From: Odontocerum albicorne
Taxonomy: Eukaryota > Arthropoda > Insecta > Trichoptera > Odontoceridae
Direction of reading: 5' to 3'
DNA length: 64,000 nt
Assembly (NCBI GenBank): GCA_949825065.1
Contig: OX463856.1
Coordinates: 15,918,948 to 15,982,947 of the forward strand
Position numbers and translations under genes: made by a program. Below, in pieces: positions 33,200 to 45,699 of the stretch. The notes beneath the pieces were generated by a model. That model was not told the DNA's origin. It saw nothing but the letters and a program-made list of their open reading frames with translations, and made no database searches. Position 1 is the stretch's first letter. The number at the start of each line of letters is the position of its first letter.

Positions 33200-35239
33200 C
33201 GGTTGAGAGGCCAGCCTGTCTCAACCCGAACTCTTACAGGCTGTTCGAGGCCTATTGGTTCTTCTCACAGAGCACAAAGAAAGGAGATAATTACACAAAA
33301 GAACCAAAACTCCGGAAATTCTTTTTTATGCAGCGAGACCCACCATACGTCCGACCACAAGGGCACGGGTTCGTTTCCCAAACATCTATCACCCAAGAAA
33401 CGTAGCCCCCAGTCATGACGCATGTCGGCAACGCTGCAGTACCCGACGACCCTCAACCCAAATACTTTAAACGGGGCAATTGGAAACAAACGGTAATCAC
33501 CGTACAAGTTACAGGAATTCCGTCAAAGGCTCATCCGAGAAATGCAACAAATCCGTTTTCCTTATTTGTCCCCGCAGCACCTTAACAACCTACACATTTC
33601 CCATAAACATTTCATAGCGCTGCCTCCCAGATAACCTTGCGACCTCATACTCGGTGAGACCTTGACAGAAAAAAAAAATCTAATTTCACTTTATGTAACC
33701 AATTTTATAAAAATAAAACGCTTTGCAGTAAACAGGGGAAAAAAACAAAAAAAAACTCTACTTAACAGATCTATTCCCATCTGCGGGATAACAAACTCAT
33801 CGGATGAGGGGGTGGTTCAAACTTAACGACATGAAAGTAAAATCCATTTTACGTAACTAATTACGGAAAAAGAAAGAAGGCAACTCCCTAAATAGAATGT
33901 GAGCCGAACTACAAGGCAACAAGTCTGTACTTTCCCCAGTATAGGGCTACAACAAAACAGAACAATAAATCCCATGTTTTATCCCGCGATGCCATTCCTC
34001 ACGATAAATGCAATAATTCTATGAACTGGTAACACTACTAATAACCATACGTACCACCGATGCAAGGTACTACTATCCTCCTAAGAACTACTATGAGCAA
34101 CTCTAGATTCCTAAAATCCTATACTCCAGCGTCCCAAGTCAATGATTCAGAGGTGCCACTCACCAAACTAACAACCCCTCTCAACATAATTGATTACCAT
34201 TGCTGCAAGGCAACCCCACCTCCATAACCAATATAGCGAGCAACTAGCAAATTCCTACAACAATTTTTACTAACGTTCCCAGGCAACAATTATGAAAGGC
34301 TAACACTGATGGACACTCGGCCGAACCAATGTTCGACTTTATGAACCCCTGACATCATAGGAAGAAAACACCCTTTTCCCTAAGAAATTCTGTACAACTA
34401 ACAGACTCTTTTCGATAAGGACTCCCGTTCCAAGGTAACACTTACGAACGGCAACAATTCCTAATGGATACCTGACTAAACTAATGTTCCACCCTATGAA
34501 CACCCAACACCGTAGGAAGCCAACCCCTCGGTCATAAGAAATTCTGTACAACTTTACAGATTCTTTACCATACGGACTATCATCTGAAGGTAATTCATGA
34601 AAGCGAACAATTCTATGTCCCTTCCACCTATCCTTACTTCAGACGGTCCCCAATTGTTATGGGAGTATTCTTACTTTCTGCTCGAGGCTCTCAGCATTCC
34701 GTCACTCATGGTCCAGGCTCAGGCTCTGAGCGCCAGATACTCTTTGGAGAATAATAACAAAACTAATCACTGGGAAGAGTACCAGACCCGTACATAGAAC
34801 ATATGGGTATGACCCCATACGAGAGTGCCTCACGACCAGCTCATTATTCGTTTACCCTAGTGGAAATATGATTTCTCACTGGTGATGTCACTTGACATAA
34901 ACTACACTGCCATTCATCAATGAATCCGACAGCTCATACCATCAAGGTATACTTTAAAACATTAACAAGAATATAACAAAAATTTAAGAACCTGTACTTT
35001 CCCGACCACGAATGACTCCCAATTAGGCGCTGATGGGCCTAATACTACTCTATTAACTATCAGCCTCCTTATAATCCACCTGGTCACTGTATAGTGCCAC
35101 ACAGGACTGGATCTACATTAAGCGTTTGCATTACTCCTCGTGCGACGACGGCCTACTGCATAAGGCATGCGACGGAGAATTGAGACGAGTGGCAACAGGT
35201 AGGTGGCAAGCGGTATTTACCATAGTGGATCGAGACGAC

Positions 35240-36530
35240 GCGAGACAACGGATACGCAAATTAAGTATTACAACGGAAAACGGAAATTCAATTCCAGTTG
35301 GAACGGATGTGAATATAGTTTCCGCGGCACACGGCCTGACGGAGATTTGTCAAGACACGTGAGGCAACGGACGTCCAACTAGCTTATACAACGGTAAAGG
35401 AAATTCAATTGCAAATGGAACGGAATTGAATATATGTTCCGTGTCTCACGGCCTGGCAGAAACAATTTGCCCAGACAACGTGAGGAAACGGACGTCCAAC
35501 TAGATTATACAACGGTAAAGGAAATTCGATTGCAAATGTAACGGAATTGAATATTTGTTCCGTGTCTCACGGCTTGGCGGAACACTTGCCAAGACAACGT
35601 GAGGCAACGAACATCCAACTAGATTATACAACGGTAAAGGAAATTCAATTGCATACGGAACGGAATTGAATATATGTTCCGTGTCTCACGGCTTGGCAGA
35701 ACGTTTGCCAAGACAACGTGAGGCAACGGACGTTCCACTAGATTATACAACGGTAAAGGAAATTCGATTGCAAATGGAACGGAATTGAATATATGTTCCG
35801 TGTCTCACGGCTTGGCGGAACATTTGCCAAGACAACGTGAGGCAACGGACGTCCAACTATATTATACAATGGTAAAGGAAATTCAATTGCATACGGAACG
35901 GAATTGAATATATGTTCCGTGTCTCACGGCTTGGCAGAACGTTTGCCAAGACAACGTGAGGCAACGGACGTCCAACTAGATTATACAACGGTAAAGGAAA
36001 TTCGATTGCAAATGGAACGGAATTTATTATATTTTCCGTGTCTCACGGCTTGGTGGAACATTTGCCAAGACAGCGTGAGGCAACGGACGTTCAACTAGAT
36101 TATACAACGGTAAAGGAAATTCGATTGCAAATGGAACGGAATTGAATATATGTTCCGTGTCTCACGGCTTGGCGGAACATTTGCCAAGACAACGTGAGGC
36201 AACGGACGTCCAACTAGATTATACAACGGTAAAGGAAATTCAATTGCATACGGAACGGAATTGAATATATGTTCCGTGTCTCACGGCTTGGCAGAACGTT
36301 TGCCAAGACAACGTGAGGCAACGGACGTTCAACTAGATTATACAACGGTAAAGGAAATTCGATTGCAAATGGAACGGAATTGAATCTATGTTCCGTGTCT
36401 CGCGGCCTGGCAGAACGTTTGCCAAGACAACGTGAGGCAACGGACGTCCAACTAGATTATACAACGGTAAAGGAAATTCAATTGCAAATGGAACATTTGC
36501 CAAGACAACGTGAGGCAACGGAAGTCCGAG
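35240..36530. repeat. 119-bp minisatellite array (copy 2)
   Basis: Same array as at 1-1165, with one unit fewer over the matched part. Its outer edge is visible here: units decay leftward from about 35484 to 35240, where the repeat can still be followed with many substitutions and small gaps. It sits in the internal region of the LTR element, between the integrase tail and the long non-coding 3' part. Confidence 0.95.
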
Positions 36531-36583
36531 CGTCCATCCCTAATACGCACGACCAGAACAGATCCCAAAACCACGGGCGCCCG

Positions 36584-36877
36584 TTACTCGCTAACCTTTG
36601 CTATATCCTTAACGTGATATCTCCCCGCCACCCGTCCATTCATCTCCGCAAGTTCGTATATGGAATCGGAGATCTTTTTGCTAACTATACTCTTTATAAA
36701 TCGCGGGGCTAGTTTGGCGCTAAAATATCGACCGGCGTTTGATTGTATAAAGGACTTCCTCCACACCACCTGTCCAACGGACAGCCGCCTCTCCTTCCGG
36801 CGGAGGTTATACCTAGCTGCGCTACGCTTAAAGCTATGTCGCAATACAATTCTATCCCTTAACAAGAAATTTCCCAA
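36584..36877 (-). pseudogene. Gypsy-type integrase C-terminal fragment (copy 2)
   Basis: Same integrase tail as at 1220-1480 with an upstream extension to 97 residues. It is the only recognisable coding remnant between the two LTRs of the element at 30341-38931. The LTR lies upstream on the minus strand, with the minisatellite and a long non-coding region downstream, so the gag-pol body was deleted before the segmental duplication, since both copies share the state. Confidence 0.85.
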
Positions 36878-37683
36878 TTACTAAATTATTAAAACAACAA
36901 AAACTTCGCGTCCACTGAATATATTTTGATAAAACACAAATTATTTATTCAAAATAATAAATAACAAAATGAAACTAACTAGTACAATCTCGCATAGACA
37001 CCGATAACAAAATAAACTTAAAGCTATGTCGCAATACAATTCTATCCTTTTCAATTCCGCATTACCAAAAACCTCTAATTAAACAATAATTATTTATAAA
37101 CGCAACTTCAATTCCTGCTAACAATCCTTCTTCCTCACCACAGCTAATCTCACCGAACGATTTTAATTATGACGCAATAATCACTTATCTAAATCGCTCT
37201 TAATCTTGAAATTCACTACACCGCCTCGTGGAATTTTAATTATTATTTCTTCTCAAACAAAATTCGTTAACCGGATTACTGGCGCGGTTAGAATATTCCT
37301 TACGAAAATTAGGCGCATCCCACTCTTTGCCTATCCTTAATTTCTTTTAAGTTGAGTTGGGGCTCAATCCACGGGGAATTTAATTTTCCTTAAGACTGAG
37401 TACTCCCGAAAGTCCACTCTTCTTGTATAACCTTTTTCTATACGCGAATCGTTCTCCTTGTCGATAATATCTCTTTATAAACTTTACAGTGAACAAAATT
37501 ACGCACAATCTTGTATTGACTGAAGCTTCGCAACTCGATCCGCCAAGCGGCGCTCCAATACCCAAGCCACTTTTACGCGCCAAACACTATTACCTTTCTG
37601 AAAAGAACTTTTTATAATATTTATAACTCAATACACACACCTCCCATATCCAAACATCAAGAGAACAGGAAATTCTTGAAGAA

Positions 37684-37701
37684 GCCCCACGTTGGGCGCC
37701 A
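37684..37701 (-). promoter_or_regulatory. tRNA-Lys primer-binding site (copy 2)
   Basis: Minus-strand TGGCGCCCAACGTGGGGC, as far as I recall a full 18-nt match to the complement of the insect tRNA-Lys(CUU) 3' end. It lies two bases inside the LTR that ends in TTGACA and fixes the polarity of the element as right to left. Confidence 0.88.
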
Positions 37702-37703
37702 CT

Positions 37704-38931
37704 TGTCAAGAATTCTTCTTATTTTAAAACAAAATTACGTAAGGTCAAAATCCAAATAGTATTGTTCCAAGAATAATCCGACTTACCCTGGCTTTGCCTC
37801 AGCGGCGAAAATGAACACGTACTCCTTGATCTCAGATTACGTTGGGTAAATTTATATCCTATGCTCCCGATCTCTCAATATTTTTTACAGGGAAGGCGAT
37901 TAACTGAAAAGACATATAAATTGGTAATGTTGATATTTAATGTAGGTAATACACAAAAACACTCGGAACAACTTCCGAGAAAAAAAAGTAAAACAACAAT
38001 AATACCTCGAGTGGGTAGACGGAGGACTGGGCTTGTAAAATATGATCAATTCCGGTTATTATCATACCATAGTCGTGGAAGACGACTGGCCAAGCGAATA
38101 AAAAGGTAAGGCGAGATCTACAAAAGATAACAAGAAAGGAAATCACTCACCAAACCCTGGATAATAACTACGTACTGTCGGTGCTGTGTCTATTCTGCTG
38201 GAATCTTATTGAGGACGGCCAGACGAGACGGAGACTGCCTGAATACTCTGGTGATGACGATCGAGAGCCTTAAACAGTGGGAGCTCCCCCTCAGGAGATG
38301 AAGATCGGCTTTAGTTTGGTCGCGCGGGCTTTTACAACCCACGCCAAGCGCGGCGTCCACGTGGCCAGTAACTGACGCCACGAAAGTGGATATATCCTTG
38401 ACAAGGAATGACTATCAATGGTGGTACCACTCCTTGAAGTAAAGCGAATTCTCTAATTAACGAAAATTAACTCTATAACTGAAGTTATTTATAATAATAC
38501 TTAAACGAAATAATAATTATTAATTCGTATTTTCCAAAACGGAAGAGCCGGCTCACAAAGCTACTGTATGTCCGGACGTTCCAATTCGTAATGAGCGCTG
38601 GGCCACGAGCCCTCTTCCAACGGATTTTTGCACACGTGACGCGGGTGATGCAATGTTTGTTTTTAAAGCGATTCAGAGAGCGCCTCTGATTGGACCGCCT
38701 CGCGGCGAATAACAATGTTCTGGAAGGTTATATTCCTATGTCATCATTCTTTCTAAGAAATTATGCGTCATCCGTATTTTGCGGCGCAATTTCAATCACC
38801 CGCCCTTTTCAACAAAGGATTTTAATCTTTCTTATATTATTCGTTGAAATAATTTATTTCGCGAATTATAATTTTTAACCAAACTCTCCTTGTTTTGGAG
38901 CGTCCTTTGATAAATCTAAATATACTCCTCA
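37704..38931 (-). repeat. 5' LTR of the LARD-like element (copy 2)
   Basis: 1228 bp, TGAGGAGTAT...TTGACA on the minus strand, near-identical to 2340-3566. It is the upstream LTR of the unit that ends with the LTR at 30341-31488. The flank beyond 38931 is the same interrupted LINE frame as in copy 1. Confidence 0.9.
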
Positions 38932-39226
38932 AAACCTTTTACCCACAACTGAAAGCAGTGTGATCCCTTTGTAGCTACCACAGTCCGACCTGTCTCCCTT
39001 TTCTTTGTATATAATATATTTACAATCAGTGATTCACGAAAGGCATCAAGGATGGTTCTTGATTGCCAAATATGAAGTATCAGGTCATGAACAGCGACAG
39101 TCACAGGTTCTCCGCTGTATTTGAATACCTCAGAGGGGACCTCATCTGTGCCTGCTTTTTGTGATTTTTCAGACGTTGAATTGCCATTCTGACCTCAGCA
39201 AGACTTGTTACCTCATCAAAATCCAG
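38932..39226 (-). pseudogene. LINE reverse transcriptase fragment (copy 2)
   Basis: Duplicate of 3567-3860, with the same GDRSDCGSY.GITLLSVVG phrase. Together with 30107-30340 it appears to be one LINE frame split by the LTR element. Confidence 0.75.
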
Positions 39227-39244
39227 AATGCAGAAACAATAACC

Positions 39245-39615
39245 CGATTATGGTTATAGTTGGACTCCATCAACGACCAGCCTTGAGCCCGCTCCTGTTT
39301 AATATAGTCATGGCATGCCACATTTACTCAGACACCTCCTGACAGAAACTCACTAGAATAAATCGTTTGAAGACAATATTGATCTATATAAATACCTACT
39401 AAGTATACATTTATTTAAATATTTTGATTCATTCATTAAAACAGATGGAGAGGTACTCCAGGACGTAAAAAAACAGAATAATATTGTAGTTGGCTGGAAC
39501 AAATAGAAAGAAACAACGGGAGTTGCGTGTGACAGAAGATAACTAATAAAGCTTGAGGGAGATCTACAAGACAGTGATCAGGCCAACTATATTACTCGTA
39601 TGTTAGCAATAAACC
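39245..39615 (+). pseudogene. LINE reverse transcriptase fragment, plus strand (copy 2)
   Basis: Duplicate of 3880-4250, with the same broken ALSPLLFNIVM and YKTVIRPTI motifs and a one-base difference in an A-run. Confidence 0.7.
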
Positions 39616-39884
39616 CGCCAAGTTAGACTGTATACAAAGAAAGTGTTATACAAAGTACACCCTATACCTTTTTTTTATATTGACTAAAAAAAGAAACAGG
39701 ATCTTAAAACTTTTTATCCCATTCCGTTTTTTTAACATGATAAACTAGATTTTTGTTGAGTCTTAACCCTGTACTTTTATTAACAAAATAGAGGTTGGGT
39801 TGAGTCCCGGTCCCGTGTTTTCACGTGAGGGAGAACAATATCTTAATGTCGCGGAATGGTGTATGCTGCGGTGGTAACTAGATT

Positions 39885-40210
39885 TGACATAAACGAATTC
39901 GTGGATTAAATAAAGTTTCGCTAAATGTAGATAAAGCTCGCAAAGCATGACTATTCTGGTATGAACACGTGCAACGGCAGGACGGATGGTCTTCACTAAA
40001 AACAATCACGAATTTGGAACTCCGAAAAATACGAATAGGGAAACCCAAGAAGAGGCTAAGAAATTAGAGAGAGCATGACGAGACTCGGACTATCCTCGAG
40101 TGATTGGCAAGATCAAGAGAGGTGGAGGAAAAAAGTTCAAGCAGCCGACTAAATAGATGAAGGTAAGGCAACGGAAAAGAAAGTGAAGCTGAAAAAATGT
40201 GGCGCATTAT
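39885..40210 (+). pseudogene. LINE C-terminal fragment (copy 2)
   Basis: Duplicate of 4520-4850. Here the sequence after the fragment retains 75 bp (40211-40285) that copy 1 lacks and that is also present, inverted, at about 23340-23410. Confidence 0.7.
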
Positions 40211-41086
40211 TCCCTCTAGATAAGTTTTATATTTCTGCCATTTCGTATGTTTGAAAATCCAACGTAAATTCCTAAAACACTCAGTTTCGGGAAAGAGAAT
40301 TTGCCACAGAGATGACAGACCATTGTAATTTGGAAACCATTGACTACTTCAAGGGTGATGTGTAGATATCCTTCGGAGTTTTTTGAAACGAAAGATAACT
40401 CAAGAGTGTACGCTTGCTTCTAACGGGCCGATAGAAAGGCACCGTTTTCTTTGGGATTATACGAGTAAACTAGGAAAACGCCATTGTCTACAGCCCAGGT
40501 GTCTTAATATTCTCCAGTCTTGTTATGATGTTAGCCGCGTGTCGAGTGAAGGCTGTTGAAATCATCAACGTTATTATAATTATAACTAAATCTGTTAATA
40601 TTTTTCTATGCAAGATAGAGTGTTATATAACATATGTTTTCGAATAATTAAAATAGTACATGAAAATCAAAATGTCATTCAATATGAGAGATACTTAAAT
40701 GTCTTAAAAAAAATTCAATAAAACGCTTCATTTCTGCTGTTAAAGTAACACTTGGTTTATTATTTTTCATTATTCCATAGATTCCATTAATAACACTGAG
40801 ATTATATAAAACGGCTCCATCCAGATCGGTCCACAGTCAAGCACTTCAAGTCCTCGTAAGTCGTAAAACAAGTTCCAAAGCTATCCATAGCTCTAGAAGA
40901 GAAATCCAATGGTCCCCAAGTGATGGACAAACGCCAAGGAAATAGGTCATCTTTCTGGAGTCTAATGAATATCTGCCTTTACAGGCAACCTACATAAGAG
41001 AAATATAGAGTTCAGCGTGGTTGGCGATCTCACGGGGATTAAATTATTATAATAGTAAAATGAATAGTTGATCATTTAATACTTAC

Positions 41087-41155
41087 AGTTTTTATAATTG
41101 TCTTATCCGATGATTTAATAGAAGTCGATGAAAGAAGTGAACCTGTTTTGTTAGC
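41087..41155 (-). pseudogene. GR exon 2 (copy 2, degenerate gene)
   Basis: Duplicate of 5857-5925 with the same acceptor, donor and open 69-nt frame. Confidence 0.75.
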
Positions 41156-41688
41156 CTGGAATAATTGAAAATGTGTGGGTTTATTTCAATCAGAGGCTTT
41201 TCTGCTTAATGTTTATGAATATTTTAAATTATTGGAAGTCAATAGTTTGGGAAACGACTTTTCTGAATCGTCTTTAAAACATATTATGTAATTAGGATTT
41301 AAGCATAGACTTGCTTTCCTTGATAAATTCATGCTTCCCTTGATGAATACGTTGTATTGCCCTGTGGTTCATAAACTCGCGAAATATTTTATTTATCTGA
41401 TCCTATCATTCTAAGGGCGTCTGCGTTTCAATGTGACTTAATAAATTGTCAACATTAGAATTTTGTTTACTTTTATATTTAAAATCAATGACCAACTTAC
41501 CACCATTTTATACATCACCATATTTTTATTTTCAGTCTCTGAAATGAAAAACATTCTACCAATTCTAAGCCAGGTAGATTGTACATGTGATACTTCACAG
41601 ATTCTGTTAAAAAGAAACACAGAATGACTTGAATTCCACCAATTAGATTTTGACAAAAATAAAACTTCTAATATATTTGAAAACGTAC

Positions 41689-42330
41689 CTCGTTTGAAGC
41701 GATTCACTGAAATAAACGAGAAAAACACTTTTATTATCTCCCGCAGTGTTCCAAACAGTGGCCATTCATATTTCATCATCATACATTACGAAACATATCA
41801 AAGTTGAATTTACGAAACACATCGACAAATTCATAACAATTTGAACTGAAATATAATCTCCAAGATTTTTTGACTAAAGTTTAAAATGTGATTTTTGTAT
41901 AACCATTTACTTATTAACCACATTACTTCCATAAACAAACAATATTAAATATTGTCTTAAAAATAGCTCATCTAGTAGATGTACGAGAGGAAACCGGTCT
42001 CGTTGCGGAGGGAAAGGGTCAGGCTACACGGAAGTGTAGCCAACATGTCGAAAATAAAATCCATCCGGTCGTGAGAGCCTCAGTACACTTACTTTCTGGA
42101 TACGTCTTGTATGTAAAATCAACGTTGTGGTTCATAATTTAAGGATTTAAATTTAAGTACATACAGAAACAAAATCGCTTCCATAATTGTAAGTAGCGCA
42201 AATACATAAATCAATTCCATATCAATGAATAATATGATGGATGCTTTTATGTCAAAATTACCTTTTTTACCAATAATAAAAATTTATTACGAAAAATGGC
42301 AAACATAGTGATTATTGCGAAGGCCACGCA
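41689..42330 (-). pseudogene. GR exon 1 pseudogene (copy 2)
   Basis: Duplicate of 6453-7110, slightly longer at its 5' end. It includes a piece like FRNKFLLLVKK, equivalent to FVILFYYWKK of the intact gene, joined by deletion to the NF-DI segment. One stretch (41438-41782) stays open through FGTLREIIKVFF but has the frame lost at the FLVYFSESLQNE motif. Confidence 0.85.
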
Positions 42331-42529
42331 TAAGGGACATTTTATTACAATAGGTACAATGATTACAATTTTTACAGATATCAACTGGACAATATTTACA
42401 CAGCAATACTTTTGGTGACGCATACTTCCGGTACAATATCCGTACTGAAACCTCATATTTTACATAATCAACACGGTTTTATGTAAGAAAGATGGGTTGA
42501 AACGATTTATGTGAATTTAATGAACTTGC

Positions 42530-43075
42530 TCCCAGGTTGATATTGTTAACAATGACTTTTCAAAGGCTTTTGATAAGATTATTTTTATTTTTCTCCTCCG
42601 TAAACAATGCTCATTTAAGATTCGTGTATTTTTTTCAGGTGGATATTTTTATACATTTCATATTGCTCTCAGGCCGTTGCTTCGATAGACTTATACATCT
42701 ACAATTTAACTATTAATTTCTGGCGTCATACAAGGATCACACCTTGGGCTTTTATTATTTTTATCTACATCAAATGTTCTATTTTTTTGCTAAACGCTTA
42801 TGATACGAAGATAAAATCATATCAATTGAAGGTCTGACTGCGTTGACTATTTTCAGTCGGATCTTCAAAGAATATATTTTTACTGCAAAACTTAAATTAA
42901 TTATATGCATCATTTTTCACTAGAAATCATACCATAATCAATTACCCACATTATTTGAAGGGAGTTGTACTTAATTGCTGTTACAAAATTAGAGAATCAG
43001 GTATTCTTGAGGGCCATAAACTAACTTTCCGATATCATATCAACTATATTGTCGATAGGCTGAACAAGTTATAAT
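42530..43075 (+). pseudogene. CR1/Jockey-like LINE reverse transcriptase (copy 2)
   Basis: Duplicate of 7180-7720 with the same NNDFSKAFDKI and GVIQGSHLGLLLFL phrases and a 3-bp difference near 42813. Confidence 0.8.
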
Positions 43076-43225
43076 AAGGTTACATAATGTGGGTATGCAG
43101 GCGTTCTCATATTTTTCAGTTATAATGTTAAATTTCGTCATCTCGAACGTGATATGTCAGATTTTATCATACGGTATGTTTCTCGAACGTTCCCCACACT
43201 CTAGGGATGGGAAAAAATATGAAGG

Positions 43226-43560
43226 ATCAACACTCGCTCCAAATTGTGACGAAAATTATATTCTGACAAGACTACCGAGTTTTCTTTGCAACTCGATGAA
43301 TCTACTTAACCAAACAATGAGTATTTACTTTTTTCGTGCGTTCGCTACATAAAACATGAAAAAATGTTAAGAACTATTCGCAAAAAAAATAGAAACGGAT
43401 ACTAAAAGAAAATCTATATTTGACGTATTGAAACACTATTTTAAAGAAGAAGGTATTCCTCTGGTTTACATCTTGAGGAATACCTTATTCTTTAAAACGA
43501 ATTCTTGTTAAAGAATTCGTTTGAGAACATTATTAAAAAAGAGCGCTCTAAATAAGGAAA
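43226..43560 (+). pseudogene. hAT transposase fragment (ZBED5-like)
   Basis: In two frames it reads EFSLQLDEST.PNNEYLLFS then CVRYIKHEKM, and KIETDTKRKSIFDVLKHYFK then EEGIPLVYIL. This matches the segment F.LQLDEST...L..YVRY, K.ETDTKG..IFD....FF....IPL.NI of ZBED5/SCAND3-like hAT transposases. Frameshifted and truncated at both ends. Confidence 0.8.
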
Positions 43561-44769
43561 ATCTTCTTTATTAAATTCGTTTAATTTTTTCCTGAGCTTT
43601 ATTTAGCGTGTTTATATCAAAGTGTGTGGAAAAAATCAAAGGTTACGCATTTTTAAATATTCATGAGCATTTACTGAAGATAATTTTTAGTTGAGGTATT
43701 TTGGTGTCATTAAATCTGGTTATGGATGAAACATATTACTGATTTACGTATGAAATAACTACGAGTAAATAATTTGGAAAAGTCGAAATTGGTTTATGAT
43801 TTCATGCTACTTGAAAAGTAAAAGAAGATTTTCAAAGTGATATTTGTATAACACTTTTGTTGTGTATGGTTATCGATAATTTTACCTCATATATATTATC
43901 TATATAAATAAAAATGTAAATGTTCGTTAATTGAAGATCGCTAATCTCCGGAAGTTCTCTACCGATCGCTTTGAAATTTTGAGTAAAGTTGATATTCGTC
44001 AACGGAAATGTTTTTTCATTTTTATTTATATATATAAATCGGTGTATACAAAAAAATTTAGAAATCAGAAAACATTACCTATGCGAACCTGTCGGGGACA
44101 AGGATATCAAATATTGAATATCAACTGTCAAAACATTTTGACAGTTGACCATATTGCATTTTCGAGGTTTAGTAATTAATATTTGATATTCAATGATTTA
44201 GTCTATATACATAAAATATAAAATAATTTTATGTTTGATAATAAATATTTCCTGTTGAACAATAATTCTACGATAAATTTATTACAGACGAAAAATAGGT
44301 TAGAATCCAAGATACGTCAAAATAACATTTGTGTTAATAAGGATAAGTTCCATTGTGTCATAGCAGCTTGAGAAAATCTTAATATGGCTGAGTCTAGACT
44401 TTATAGCGCAAGCGCAGGAAATATATTTGGCAGAACTAATACTAAATTTGTAAAAAATATCCAACTAAAATTTTATTTGTTTTGAAATATTTCGAGTATC
44501 GTTAAAATAAATAAAATCGCTAAAACAAATATAGCTTATATGTATAAAAAGATCTAAAATAAATATAACTTACATGTATAAAAAGATCGAGGATCGCTAA
44601 AATAAATATAACTTATATGTATAAAAAAACAGATGCGTGATACTCTCGCGTGGTAGAAGGGAAACTTCTTAGCTCCTAGGAAAAGTTAATTTTATGCATT
44701 GCTTTTTTTCGATTTGTTAACGATTTTTTTTAGGATTAGGAAATGGTTCTGTGGAATTTAATTCAAGAA

Positions 44770-45010
44770 AGTCTCTTTTAATTCAATAAAAAAAAACTAT
44801 TTTTTTTATTTTTTATAATAAACAATAATAAATAATAATTTTAATAATAATATAATATTCTTAATAAAAGAAAATTTATATTTTTTTAATGTTAAATATA
44901 TTAATATTTTTATATCATTATTAATTATTAAATGAATAATTTTAAAATAATTATTTAATTATTTTAATTATATTATTAAATAATGTATTATTAGAAATGT
45001 TATTTTATTA
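44770..45010. other. Extreme AT tract inside the Helitron
   Basis: About 240 bp of almost pure A and T with ATTATTA and TTTAAT runs; hardly any G or C. Preceded by three copies of an approximately 45-bp unit with AAATATAACTTATATGTATAAAAA (44520-44630). Confidence 0.85.
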
Positions 45011-45699
45011 TATAATTTTTTTTGTATAGCGCCATCTGCGCTAATTTATCCGCCATTTTCATTTCATAATGTGCGTTGTTAACATACCTACCTCTAAGAT
45101 TATCTTTTTCACTTAGTTTTTTAAGTTATTTTTTTATTTTTCTGTTCAATTAGCGATAAAATTTAATTGTGTTGATTGATTTTCGTTTAAATTCAAATCA
45201 TATCGTGAATTGATCTCTTGGAGTGACGCGATTATTTGCTTGACAGAGACAACGTGATGCTGGTATGTACATTTTTGACAAACGTCATATTTATTTTAAA
45301 GGAACTGACAAATTTTTGCTTATTTGTAACAAGATGTATTAATTTGTCATCATTGTTGTTTTTTGTAATTTATTTACCTAAATAACTTGCTATTTATTAG
45401 AATCGATATTTATTGTTCATTAATGACGCGTCCAAACATGTCACATCCAAATTTAATTCGTGCGTAGTTTGCAATGTCTTTCCTTAACATTTAATTAATT
45501 CCAATAATCTCTCTCTTTGCTTAACATTTAATTAGTTCCAATTATCTCTGTATTTCCTTAACAATACTCCTATTGGACAAATATTTGACAAATGCATGTC
45601 CAGCTGCAAAACGATCGATCAGCTGAGATATTCTCACATCAATTGCTGGAAATTGGGAACGGAAAGGTGCAGGTTGATATGACCCCAGGATGAATTTCA

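Larger units (their letters stand above)
31489..35239 (-). other. Long non-coding 3' interior of the LTR element
   Basis: About 3.7 kb, C- and A-rich on the plus strand, unlike the AT-rich flanks. No frame over about 85 residues and none with recognisable motifs, so I see no env gene. It contains a 70-bp array (31920-32255), a 62-bp array (33014-33199) and a diffuse two-copy repeat of roughly 165 bp near 34260-34570. Confidence 0.7.
30341..38931 (-). mobile_element. LARD-like LTR retrotransposon, non-coding interior
   Basis: Read right to left: 5' LTR (38931-37704), tRNA-Lys primer-binding site, AT-rich leader, integrase tail (36877-36584), 119-bp minisatellite, about 3.7 kb of non-coding GT-rich sequence with further tandem repeats, polypurine tract, 3' LTR (31488-30341). 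The interior is 6.2 kb but lacks gag, protease, RT and env. This matches the definition of a large retrotransposon derivative, an element that must borrow proteins from a relative. A clean target duplication is not visible: AGGT lies next to the right LTR edge and two bases off the left one. Confidence 0.75.

Noticed and set aside
42247..42456. Cysteine-rich frame (CKYCPVDICKNCNHCTYC) suggesting a zinc-binding protein
   Set aside because: It is in a short stretch overlapping the GR pseudogene in another frame, absent from copy 1, and has no flanking domain.
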